Shown here piece by piece: positions 22,617 to 34,400 of a DNA stretch of 64,000 nt. The stretch is from Thuidium tamariscinum (Eukaryota; Streptophyta; Bryopsida; Hypnales; Thuidiaceae). The notes under the pieces are model-generated. The model was not told the DNA's origin. It worked only from the letters and a program-made list of their open reading frames with translations, and did not search any database. Every line of letters starts with the position of its first letter. Positions within the stretch are counted from its first letter, which is position 1. A program made the translations under genes and the position numbers. The stretch spans positions 17,254,501-17,318,500 of the forward strand of contig OX344754.2 of the NCBI GenBank assembly GCA_947034885.2. The letters run 5' to 3'.

Positions 22617-22925
22617 CAGTTTATTTCATGCAAAAAATTTCATGCAAAAAAAAACAACTCAATCCTTGGGAGGGTGTCAAAGTTGAAAGTAGTGAAATGT
22701 TTCTCACCACTACATATGTTGGTAGATTTGAATATCTTTTTTTTTGAAAGTCTTTTGGCCTTGAAATTTGGAATGCATATTATTAACTTACAGATGATGT
22801 TGCATAAAGAAATTCATAGTAAAATATCAATTTTTGAGCTCTTGGAAGGCTGTCAAAGTTGGCAAAGCCGAAATTGTTTTCACTGCATCTCAAAACGCCA
22901 TTTTGATTGGAGTCCCCGCTGTACA
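22617..22925 (+). repeat. Direct repeat, right copy
   Basis: Partner of 20,098-20,388. It ends at CCCCGCTGTAC, where the next block (GTACAAGCATTAATAA) also found at 39,437 begins. Confidence 0.65.
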
Positions 22926-23109
22926 AGCATTAATAATTGTCTCTATAAATAACTATGAAATGGACATGAGGTGGTTATTAAATTGACCTCTATAATCATT
23001 GAAGGAATCAAGGGAAAAAAAAACATTACTAATTGCTAGACCCAATCATTTTTTTTGCTTTCTCCATCTTTCTTTAGAAGTTGTAAGTGAATAGTTTATA
23101 GAAGATTTA
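22922..23109. repeat. Repeat block shared with 39,437-39,624, interrupted here
   Basis: GTACAAGCATTAATAA through AGAAGTTGTAAGTGAATAG matches 39,437 onward. Here it is cut after TTA by the 2.1-kb element and resumes at 25,221. Confidence 0.65.
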
Positions 23110-25220
23110 AGGCCTATTCTCACTTGGCCTTAGGAATTTCATAAGAGCGATAGTTCTAATGTGTACAACCGTGCAAGTTCACACCAATGTCCAGTTTTAT
23201 CCCCCGAACCTACGTGGAGTCCTTGCTGGAGAAGTTGTAAGAGCGTTGTTAGGTGGAAAGTTGCTGAGCGTCAGGAGAAAACTTCGGCTTCAACACCAGG
23301 TTTTTCGTAGTAGTTCCTTCTTATCAAAAAGAAGATTTTAGAAAGTCTTGTGACTTTAGCAGCGCTGTTTTCTAATCTCTGGTGAGTAGCTCCATTACAA
23401 AAGAGCAGATTCTGGATGGTTGGTGAAATTTTGGATTTGGCTAACTCGAAACTGAAAGAACTACTAGCTGGCAGGATGTCAAGAAGAGACTAGTATGATT
23501 CAATTCGTTTTAATCAACATTGGAACTTGTTTTCTAGATTATAGCATGTACAAAAAATCAGATTCTTATTTTTAAATATCTTGTGTCCTTGAAGAAAAGT
23601 TTTTTTACACCTCAATAATTATTTAGACTGTTTTGATGTCCTTACACAAGAATAAGCTTGGGTAACAAGCCTCTAGAAGCCTCTGGAGAGATTGTGGGGA
23701 AGGACATTGTGATTGAGGGGAAGTGAAGTGGAGGAGGGGACTATCGTACATGTAGGTTAGTTTTGTAAATAATTTAGGAAAATTTGGAAGGTGTCAAAAT
23801 TTTAAAAATTATTTAGAACTATTTCTAAAAATTTGAAAAAAAATTATTGAAAAAACTAGAAAAAGGAACACATTTATGCATGAACAAAAAGAATCTATTT
23901 AAAATTAGGAGTGTCCACATAAAGTACTGGAAACGAAAAAAATTATATTTGCCTACCAAATTACTGAATTGAGAAAAGTAAAAAAAAAATGCTTGAAAAG
24001 TAAAATATTGTAGATGTGCAATGTTGTAAGCCTAGAGGGGGGGGCAGTCTTCCTTAACCCCTAAAGTTCCTTCACTATGTTTTAACAAAAACTGCTCCAA
24101 AACTGCCATTTTTAGGACAGCTACCAAATTTCAGAAAAAAAAACATTTTTTGACATATGTAACCGTAGGATCTTTTAGTGCAATAGTTTGTAAAGATGTA
24201 GAAAAAATTTCAGAAATTTTCACCATGTAGATTGCAAGATATTAGTGTTTGAAGTTACAAAAGTCATTTTTTTTCCACTGCGAAAATCCGGGCAGCTGCA
24301 CTTCAGAAGGCCACATTTGTATGAAAAAATGTCCAAAATGGTTGCAACTCTTTGGATTCATTCTCCAATTCAAGTTGGCTACATGCTTGAAAATTTTCAT
24401 ATCATTTGGAATTGTACAACATGTACAAAAAAAATAGTAAGTAGAAAGAAGTAGAGAATGATTCAAAATACTAAAATGGTAAAAATTTATTTATTGAATT
24501 GAAAAATGCCAATCCCAAAGGTTCAAATGTTGTAATAAACAACCTACACCCAATGTTTTTAATTTTTTTCAAAAATATTGAAAATTGAGTAAAATAAAGG
24601 ACTTCAAAGTTTATTTTAGAGAAGAGAATCCATAACTACCCGCAAACTAAAATTCTTCATAACTTTTGACTCATTAATCCAAATGGAATGATTCAAAGCT
24701 TTCTATGTATATATAAATCTATAAAATCAATTTAAATTTTTTATTTCCAAAAAAAGTGATTTTTTCTGATCTGCCCAAACTGCCCGAGTTGAGAAACAAA
24801 CAACGTTTTATGCGATAACTTTTCAACCATGTAGTCAAAAGTCACGAAAATTATTGGGTTTTGAAGATACTCCTCATCCACACCTTCTATTAAAGTTTGG
24901 TTCCAAAATATGAAAATCTCTAGCCACACGTACCTGCCCGAAATCGCTATGTTGCCAAAAAAGGCATGTTGGTCCTTTAGGGGTTAAGTGTAGTGGTTCC
25001 TGATGTGAACCTCTCTGGCCATCATATCATGTTTGCCTTGCTGGCACTTTTTTGAAACACCTGGAAACTACGTAAAGTCACAGATGTGAACAATAGGGTG
25101 TTACATACTTCCTAGTAATCACCAATCCTACAATTTTATAAATCACATATTCTCACAACAACAGTGATGAGTGTTAATTTTTACCATCGATCCTACATAG
25201 AGCCAAGTGAGAACGTACCT
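23110..25220. mobile_element. 2.1-kb TTA-flanked element with TTCTCACTTGGC ends
   Basis: The left end AGGCCTATTCTCACTTGGC and the inverse of the right end, AGGTACGTTCTCACTTGGC, match over 19 bases with a few changes. TTA flanks both sides and occurs once at the empty site at 39,622-39,624. TTA duplication suggests PIF/Harbinger. The interior (23,160-24,050) has a more GC-rich stretch with no recognised protein, and a TTAA element is nested at 24,058-24,983. Without the nested element it is about 1.2 kb, too short for a full transposase. Confidence 0.75.
24058..24983. mobile_element. TTAA element with CCCCTAAAG ends, 926 bp
   Basis: TTAA at 24,054-24,057 and 24,984-24,987. The ends are CCCCTAAAGTTCC and, read backwards, CCCCTAAAGGACC. 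Its reverse complement matches the copies at 56,153-58,315 (GCATGTAGCCAACTTG, TGTTTATTACAACATT). No transposase frame. Confidence 0.8.
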
Positions 25221-25308
25221 TTAGGATCATATATAGGTGCTTATGGCACAAGTCATTTGAAAATTCATAACTAATGCAATAATGCTTCAACAAAGCAATA
25301 TTAGAAAA
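25221..25308. repeat. Continuation of the block shared with 39,622-39,710
   Basis: AGGATCATATATAGGTGC through CTAATGCAATAATGCTTCAA aligns with 39,625-39,710, then is cut by the CATAAGAGG element. Confidence 0.6.
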
Positions 25309-25670
25309 CATAAGAGGATTTTTGGGCCCCCAGGAGACCGTTTCAGGGGTGTTCCCCGAAATTGTTCCCACTGCTGCAGACCTGCCCCCTGCTGGTCTGA
25401 ATTTTTGAATTTTGAAAAAAAAAATTAAAATTTTTTTTTCCAAAAAACTTCAGAATGTACTCAAGAGCAAAAGAATGATTTAAAAAAATAAATTTTTTTT
25501 CAAAAAAATATTTTAAAAATATTTAATATTTAATTAAAATTAATTAAAAAATCATATTTTCTGATGTGGCAATTGCTCGACCACATCAGCATCGCGTTCC
25601 CAACGTTCCCAATGCGTTCTTAGCGTTTGGGAACTCGCAGTCTCTTAAAGCAGCTAGAAATCCTCTTATG
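25309..25670. mobile_element. CATAAGAGG member of the CATTAGA MITE family
   Basis: The ends CATAAGAGGATTT and its exact inverse. Inside are GGAGACTGCGAGTTCCC-type sequence and an inverted GATGTGGTCGAGCAATTGCCACATC, as in the other members. Flanks match 39,700-39,730 but are too diverged to read the junction exactly. Confidence 0.7.
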
Positions 25671-26583
25671 AGAGGGTTTCCAACGAATTTTAACATTGTT
25701 CTAGAACATACATTTGCAACATTTGTTTGTTCATGTAAAATGTAAGTACATGTACGCAATAGAATGTTTCAAATTCATGTTCTAAAATGATGCTAAAAAT
25801 CGTTAGAAACCCCCCTTTTCTAGTAGTGAAGTATGAAACCACTTGTATTAAATTCCTTGTCTATTTTTCTTTCTTTAAAAATGAACTATAAAAATCCTTC
25901 AAAAAAAATACATGAAAAGGACAGACCAATCCATAGATAAGTGGTTTTCAAGTCTCCTACTTTATACCATTCTTAGGAATATTGTAAATTTTTTAAGGTT
26001 GTCTCCAAAGATTTCTACTAAAGAGATTTTCAAAATCATTTAAGGTAATTACATCTAATTTTGACCACTTTCTAAAACTCACCTCTACAAATTCTTACTT
26101 AAATTGTAGTTATACTATTTATAAAATTCTTTGGTTGGTTTTAGAAACATTTGTTTTTAGAACTTGAAAAATCCATAGTTCACACTATTCATAAGAATCT
26201 ATGGTTGATTTAAGAAACATTTGTTTTTAGTACTTGAATAATTTCTAATTTATTCATATAGTATTTAAAAAATGCATTCTAAAAAAATCTAATATCCCTT
26301 TTTGACTACCAACAATATCCTATAAAAAATTTCAATATAATACTTAAGATCATGCTAAATTGCTCAATTGTGTACTTTTATGTGCATTATCTTAAAAACT
26401 TTCTATTTTCAAAGGAGTCATCAGAAGGTGGGGTTGGAAAGCCTAGAACTCTTTAGTCCATGACTCTATATAGTGTGGTTTAAAATAATGTCTACAACCT
26501 TTTTTTAAATTTCAACTAAATTTTTTAGCTTGCAAGAGGCATTATTGTTTCTTCACATATTTTTCTCCACCTAGAAAGATGGA
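25671..26583. repeat. Dispersed repeat block, second copy
   Basis: Aligns with 39,720-40,430 and, from 26,190, with 4,905-5,300. At 25,929 it has the empty form of the site occupied by a MITE at 39,963. No gene was seen. Confidence 0.55.
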
Positions 26584-26587
26584 TTAA

Positions 26588-27083
26588 CTCCTAAATGCCC
26601 AAGGCACCAAAATCTCGTGTTTGCAAAATTTTGAAATAAAATAAAATCTAACCAAGTTGATATTTTCAGTAGTTTGTGTTTCTAGAATCTTCTTTTTAAA
26701 GTCTAGTTTAAGCATCAAAAACTTGATCTTCAAAATGATTGATTATGATTTTTTTGTTCAAGATTTTGTACATGGGGCTCCATTGCAATCTTGACTTTTT
26801 GTAGTGTTGAAGGCTCTTGGAAATGAGTCTCAAACACACTAGATTTTGGAGAAAAATTCACATTAGAAATCCATTTGAAAAAATTGTAGAGTAGATTTTG
26901 AGAAGCCATAAATTGATTTGGATTATGCATGTTAGCTTCTTGAACCTCATATATTTTTGGTGACCAACTTTTTAGATTTGACATGTAAAAAGAGGATCCA
27001 AAGACTTCGAGTCACTTTTGCAACAATTTTAACACCCTTGTGATCAAACATTATAATCTTCCAATCTATAAGTGATATTGTTC
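26588..27083 (+). mobile_element. Left half of a TTAA-type element
   Basis: TTAA at 26,584-26,587 then CTCCTAAATGCCCAAGG. It closely matches 5,305-5,803 and the first part of 40,903-41,543. The right end is missing. Confidence 0.65.
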
Positions 27084-27154
27084 TGGACCGAAGCTACATA
27101 GCTTTTGAAAAGTGATTGATAGACCATCCAACTCAGAAGCAACTTACAGATTAA

Positions 27155-27993
27155 CCCCTAAAAGCCCAAGGGGTTAGGACAAAACACAAATGTGCTATAA
27201 AATATAAGAATTACAACTTTTCTGAAGTTAGTATCAAAGAAGATAATGTAAAGCACAACAAGTAGAAAGTATCCATACAATCAAAGTAAAAAAAATGTTT
27301 TTAGATTATTTTTAAATGAATTTTGAAGATATAACTTCAAAAATTCACCAAAAATACAATTTCTATTTTTAGGATTTGAATTTTTTTTTTTGATTGGTCA
27401 AAATTGTATTTTTTATTGATTTATAGAAAAATGCAAAATATTCAACCTCTAAAAGCCCAAGGGATTAAGACAAAATACAAATGTGTTATAAAATATAAGC
27501 TTTACAATTTTTTTGAAGTTAGCATCAAAGAAGATAATGTAAAGCACAAAAAGTAGAAAGTATACATATGATCAAAATTAAAAAAATATTTATAGATTCT
27601 CTTCAAATGAATTTTGAAGATATAACTTCAAAAATTCACCAAAAATACAATTTCTATTTTTATGATTTGAAATTTTTTTGATTGGTCAAAATTATGGTTT
27701 TTATTGACTTGTAAAAAAATAAAAAGTATTTACTAATGAGAGCATCAGTAATTCTCCCAAATAGTAAGTTTTTCAACACTAAGCAATTTTAGACACTTTG
27801 TAATATTTCTCCTTTTCTTTGCTATAACTTTTGTTTGACCGTACCGATCTTAGTTTTGAATATCAATGTTGAAAGAAAACCCAATTTTTTCAAAATTGAG
27901 AAAAAAAAAAGTTTGAAAAAAGTTTTTTTTTGCTCGAAAATTCTGCCCGAAGTCAAGCAGCGACCAGAAAATGGTCGCTTGAGCGCTTAGGGG
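27155..27993. mobile_element. TTAA element, 839 bp, with proven empty site
   Basis: TTAA at 27,151-27,154 and 27,994-27,997, with ends CCCCTAAAAGCCC and, read backwards, CCCCTAAGCGCTC. The paralogous site at 5,891 reads ACAGATTAAGCTGC with a single TTAA, so insertion duplicated exactly TTAA. Inside, about 290 bases at the left end are repeated in tandem (27,155-27,440 and 27,443-27,720), each unit carrying a copy of the CTCTAAAAGCCCAAGGG end. No coding capacity. Confidence 0.9.
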
Positions 27994-27997
27994 TTAA

Positions 27998-29260
27998 GCT
28001 GCAAGGCTACACTACTTCTTACTTGACATTGATCAACCCTCATTGATTCACGTAATCCAGCTTTTCATGAAGATTGGCAATCAACAATAATTGACGAAGG
28101 GAAGAGGTCCTATAATGGACCATCTAAGGGCTGAAATAGAATTTCAGGGAGGTAAAACTTCTAGAAATATTTTTCAGTAAATTTTTCTTGAAAGACAAGT
28201 AGAATTGACAACTAACCCAAGTTGTTTCATATTTTTTTGAGCTTTGTGGAATTAGTTATCAAATTTTGAAGTTGAAAGGGCATAGGGCTCTAAAATTGTG
28301 CTCCAGCTAAAATGTACATTGTTAGTACACTGCTGAAGGCTATGAAAAAGAAACATGTACTAATATTGAACATTTAAGATAGGGCACCATTTTAGAACCC
28401 TCTCCATTTAAGAGCCTTCTACCTAGTGTAAATGACATGCACTTGGTGTGAATTGCAAATGATAGGCACTTGGTGTGAAATGGTTGACAAATCTTGAGAA
28501 TTCTAGTTGTGGGAGTTACAAATGATAATGGGCATAGAGGATGCAAATATCACCTGAAGGATCAATTCTTGTCACTAGAAGTGAGAATCCTAGGTTTCCA
28601 AATTGGCTTGGTAGGTGAAGTTGAGTGATTATATTCTTGAGAACCCCTATATATAGAGCACATGTTTTGAAACAATGTGGATAGGGATCCTTGAGGTCTT
28701 ATTTTGCATATTTGAGCAAAGAAATAGAGGTATGAAAATCCAAAAATCCTATGTCTTCAAGAATTCATTAGTGATTTAATTTTACTTGTTTTTTTCTGAT
28801 TTATTAGCATGACTTTACTCTAAATAAATTTCTAGTTGGCACTCTTATTATGAAAAAGGCCTCATTGTACTTTTATTCAACACTATCATGAAATGCTTGT
28901 AAGGACTTGTACACTAAATAGGGGTTTTAAGGGGAGCCCATCCTAATTAACCAACATTTCACACTATGTAAAGATCTATTGTTGTGGTATATCAATAGTT
29001 ATTGAAGTGTTTAGAAGTTGTACATTATGTTTCAAACATCTACACTATTCCTCACTAAGTCCCTCTAATTTTTGGGTCCCTTTTATACCACCCTATTCAG
29101 TGTAGTATTATTAAATTTTTTTCATTTGTTTAGTTTTAAAGGACTTGTCTACATCGGTGTTCCTTTTTCTTGCCCAATTAGGTTTTCAAATTTGAGTAAG
29201 TGTCGATGTTGGTGTTAGTGTCAATGGTTTAATTTTTCTTGATTAGCTTTGATTTAGCAA
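27998..29260. repeat. Non-coding repeat block, partner of 5,895-7,083
   Basis: Collinear with 5,895-7,083. Includes 28,110-28,370, the repeat also in P450 intron 2, present here in a longer form than at 6,000. No gene was seen. Confidence 0.55.
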
Positions 29261-29264
29261 TTAA

Positions 29265-29912
29265 CCCCTAAATGTCCAAGGCCTATTTTGAGCTTCTTGG
29301 AATTTGCTCTAAACTGAATAAAATGCCAACATTTTGGTAAGTTGTATCAATTTTTTATAAGTGTAACCATACAAATACAAACTAGACATGTTAGAGATCA
29401 CATAGAAAATGAAAATACAACAATATCACTTATGAAATGAAAGATTATAATGTTTGACCATCAAGGTGTTAAAAGTGCAAAAGTGATATGAAGTCTTTCT
29501 ATCCTCTTTTTGCAAGTCAAATCTGAAAAGTTGGTGACCAAAAATATATGAGGTTAAAGTGCCCAACATGAATAACTCCAATCAATTTATGGCTTCTCAA
29601 AATCTACTCCACAACTTTTTTTAAATGAATTTTGAATGTGAATTTTTCTCCAAGATCTAGTGTATTTGAGGCTCATTTTTAAGAGCTCTCAATACTACAG
29701 AAAGTTAAGATTGTAATGGGTACCCTTGCACAGGATCTTGAATAGAAAAAACACTATCATTCATATTCAAAATTGGATTTTTGACACTAAAACTAGACTT
29801 CAAAAAGAACTTTCCAAAAATACAAACTACTAAGAATAAAAACTTTGGTTAGGTTTTATTTAACTTCAAAGTTTTACAAACACCAAATTTTGGTGCCTTG
29901 GGCATTTAGAGG
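29265..29912 (-). mobile_element. Complete TTAA element, about 648 bp
   Basis: TTAA at 29,261-29,264 and 29,913-29,916, with ends CCCCTAAATGTCCAAGG and, read backwards, CCTCTAAATGCCCAAGG. Same element and same site as 7,088-7,733, so it was copied along with the segment. Confidence 0.8.
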
Positions 29913-29916
29913 TTAA

Positions 29917-31102
29917 GCTTTGTAAACGTGAGAAATTTGTAGTTTAAAAAAAAAAAATTCTACATGCGTTTAGTTTTAAAGAACTTGTGGCCACATTTTA
30001 CCGTTTCTTGTTGTGTAAAAAGGTTTCTGAATTTGAGTAGGAGGTGGTGCCGAAGATGATTTAATCATACTAACAAACATGTAGGAATCATGTGAGTTCA
30101 GTTCATGAACTGAATGCAGAGTTAATACCGGTATGGGCCAGGGTTTCTTTGGGGGAATTATTGTCTCTAATTGCACCAGAAAAAAAAAATTGGCTAAAAA
30201 ATGTCAATCCCTGATGATTCCATGAAGTTTTTCGCCAAGAAACCTCATATTTAAAAAAAAAACTTTCATTGATGCAATTGCCAATTGTCAATGAAATTAT
30301 AATTATAGATAAGCAATATGTGTTAATGAATTTTTTTCTAATTATGAATAAGTGATACATGCTAATGAAATATTTTCTATCCAATATTGAGATGAATGTT
30401 GAAATTTGGAGCACCACTGTAACATTTTATATCAGCATTTGGGCATTTTACAAAAAATGGAAAATGGAAAAAAAATTAAATTAAATTGTTTGAGGCACTA
30501 CAGTCAAATGTATTATTGATTGATGTGTATGAAATTTTTTTAGAAATTTAGAAATAGGAAATTGTAAACTATCGTGCCTAACAATTTACAATCCCATTTC
30601 CATTTACAAATCAAGTGTTATAGGCTTTTACTTTGCTTACATTACTCATTTTCCAAAAAGTGTCCAATTCACAAAGGTTTAGATTGACAAAAATAACTCC
30701 AACCTATTTCAAGGTGGGATTGAATTAAAGGCTTGTTCACATTGGGTCCTACATATAATTATATGTGATTATATGAGTGACACCAATAATACATACTTCG
30801 ATTCACTCAAAAGGATGGTCTACATTGTTTTGAGTGTCGAGAATTTGAATGTCGGTAGTATTTAGTGTTGGACTACTATTATAGTATTGTAATTTTAGTG
30901 TATACTAGTTAGTATACTCAGGTAAGGTTTCTTATTGAATGATATCTAGTACAAGTATATGGTACTTGTGTCAGATGATCTAAAGTAGGAATATGATAAA
31001 TGGTTAAAATAAACATTTCAACTTAAAGGATATGGAAAATTCATTAAGAAATTGGTGAGTGCAAAATAGAAGGATATGGAAGAATGTGCAAAAGAAAGCA
31101 TT
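29917..31102. other. Non-coding, nothing recognised
   Basis: After 30,030 the similarity to 9,310-9,365 ends and the DNA is unique in the window. It is AT-rich with no inverted ends, genes or RNA. It takes the place of the inverted P450 fragment that lies before copy A. Confidence 0.45.
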
Positions 31103-31451
31103 TTTTACTTCAAGGATGTCTATTTTATTCAATATAAATGTAGATCCTCCATTAGATCCTAGTCTTCTCTCATAGCTTTACCACGTTTTTTTTTAATTCT
31201 CTCCATCATCTCAACATCACAACAAAATCCTACATATGATATCCTTTTAAAACATGGCCTTTCAACTAGTTCAAAATATTAAACTTTCACCATCTTTTCT
31301 ACTACTCCCTACATAGTAGGAACAACTTCATATCCGCTTATCCATAATATTATCCAAAAGAAAGATCTCACACCTAGTGTTGCAATGAAAATTTATAGGT
31401 TTAGAGTCTAGGATACTAAAAGCATGTGGAACTTCCAAACCTATGCATCTA

Positions 31452-34400
31452 TCATTTATACAAATGCAATGGCAACCTTGTTTTTGCTACTCCAGTTAAG
31501 GGATGTTGCATTGACGTAGTCACTCCAGGCATTCCTTCTTCCAACTTCAATTCTTCAACTTCCCACTCAAATGCATGAAACAAGCTTGCCACTTGAAAAT
31601 GCACTCCCACAGATGCCAAATTCATTCCGAGACATTGTCGCCTACCTGACCCAAATGGCAACAAGTCAAAATTGTGCCCTAAATACTCTGTTGCTACATT
31701 CTCCCCTCCCTCGAGAAACCTCTCCGGAATAAACTCCAAAGGCTTCTCCCAATTGTTGTTATTGTGTCCAATGGCCCAAGCGTTGACAAATAAGTGTGTA
31801 TTTGCAGGGATGTCATAGCCAAAAGCTTTAGTTGCAACCTTGCTTCGGTGCGGTATGAGTAATGGAACGGTAGGATGTAAGCGAAGTGTCTCTTTGACAA
31901 CAGCATGGAGGTACTTGAGTTGAGGAACATCAGATTCTTGCAAAGTGCGATTCAAACCAACGACGTGGTCAAGCTCTGAGGTCACTTTGGTTAGTATTCT
32001 TGGATTGTGAAGAACCTCTGCCATAGCCCACTCAGTTGCCACTGCCGTTGTATCTGTCCCAGCTGCTAACAAATCCTGACAATAAAAAGAATCAATGCAT
32101 GTAGTTAGGAATCCAATCATCTTGCTCATGTATATGGCTTTAAGAAATTTTAGGTCTAGCAATGAATGGATCCATCTCAACAATTAAATCATCTCATATT
32201 TGTACTCAACTTTAAGTAATTCTAGGGCTAGAGATTTTAAGATTTGGAATTTATACTACACCCTTTGGAAGAGCATATCATTTCAAGCAATTGGAGACTT
32301 AGGGTTTATATCACAATACCTTGTTAATGTGCATGGTTTCAAGTGATTATGAGTTTAGGGATTATGATTTGTTATAGTGACTCAACCATTGTAAAAATGA
32401 GTGCTTATGATTTCGGACAACAATGGATTTAAGAATAAGTTAAAGAAACAATATATAATCAACATAGGAATGGAAGGTGTTTAAGGAAGGGGCCAAACTA
32501 TTGGATATGGATCTTTGAAAATCTACCCCTTTTCATGTTTCAAATAAAAAGTAAATGAAGTTTCACAATTATAAGTTTAAAAATAAAGATTCTTATAAAT
32601 CATAAAATCTATTTTTTCATGTTCAAAGTTATTACCGACTTTTGGAATGATAATTTTCAACTTTGAAGGATTCATTTAGGAATGTCAATGTACATTGCAA
32701 TTTCAAAAGAACGACACATTAGAAGCAATTGTTCAAATACACTATTAGAAAATCCACTTCTTTTTTTGTTGATTCGTTCACATTGATTTGATTTCTCTTG
32801 ATTTTTGTTGTTCACATCAAAATATTACTATCCAAATAAACAAAAAGAAACCCACATCAACTTGATCAAATCAACAACAAAAATGAATTTTCTAATAGTG
32901 ATAATCGAGCATTTGATTAGTTATAATATTCAAAGGACCTTAATTGCTAATGGACTTGTTAGAAATTGAAAGATGTTTTCAATTCAATTCAACACCTATT
33001 TTTCAAGTGTTGTTTGAGTTGAAATAATAAGATATCATATGGAAAAGTTATGAACTTTCAAAGTTTGAACTATGTATTTGTCACAACTTGATCTTGAGCT
33101 TGAAATAGTAGTCATTACTTTCAAAGGTTTAATAGTAAGTCTAGATTTAGAGCTAACGTATAAAATTTCAAATTCATAGTTATAGAATTACTTACAATGA
33201 TGATTCCTTCAATGTTTTCTTCAGTAACTCCATTCTTTGGAAAATCCAATTGCTCTAAGAAAATGTCAAAGAGTGTTTTCTTTCGATCTTTAGAGGGCTC
33301 CTTCCTTTGATCTTCCATATATTCATCAACCATCTTCTTGTAGAACCTATCTGCACGGGCTCGAGCCTTTCGAAACTTCTTATTCAATCCTTGAGGGTCA
33401 AACCACTTTGGAACATTGAAGAAGTCTCCGATGTAAAGAGCACCAAAACAAATTGTCATTTCCTTTACAATGTCTTCAAGTTCCTAAATCCAATCCAAAC
33501 AAATTGCATGGATTACAGCCAAATGAAAAGTTAAGATAATTCTTGGCTAAAGCTACTGGAGTAAAATTTCTACAACAAAAATGTCAAAATGATTCAAATT
33601 AAAGAGAAGAATAATCCCACCAAACTATTGGACAAATCTCAAATGTAGTCTACCAACAATGGCCAACAAAAGTTAAAATTTGTAATAAGGGCACTTATTG
33701 AGTTTCTATAGGTTGTGATTGAATTAATATGGACTTGAAAGAAAAATAAGAGGGAGGAGTGAATCTAACAACAATCTTGCCATATTTAAAAACTTAGCTA
33801 AATTTTGGAAAAATACAACAATCATTATTACCTGGGCCATTCTAGTACCATCGTCTTGTTCAGACCCTTTGCCTAAGAACCGTTTCTTGAAGATCATGCG
33901 TGACATAATATTTGTCATCATGAAGGTCATATGTGTCCTTATACAGTTAGGGCCATTTCCGTTGGCTATTTTGTGAAGTATAGATGTCATTTCCTCCATT
34001 CTTATGTTTTGAGAGGATTCTAATTGCCTTGTGGACATGAGCTCTGAGACAACGAGTTTCCGCAAGAGTCGAATTGCAGGTGTCATTTCATGAAACACCA
34101 AATCTGAATTGTCAACAATGAATTGACTTAGTAACAATCATCAATTTAATGACTTTGGCAAAACTCTTAGCACTAAACAAATTATAACATTCATCCACAA
34201 ACAAGCATTAAAAAGATGTACCACACTAATAATGAAACTTAGTGCATGTAAACCTAATTACAAATTCTAATATAAAATGCCAACAACACTAAATGTTCAC
34301 ATGAATACTATTTGTTAGATTTTGCAATTTTTAATAGTGTTCATATAGGCATGTAGTGTATAAAAAGTCTCTTATACCTTACCCAATATTAGCAATATAA

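Noticed and set aside
20098..22925. An LTR retrotransposon made of the two 290-bp direct repeats
   Set aside because: No TG...CA ends, no primer-binding site or polypurine tract seen, and no gag or pol remnant between them. The right copy merges into another repeat block.
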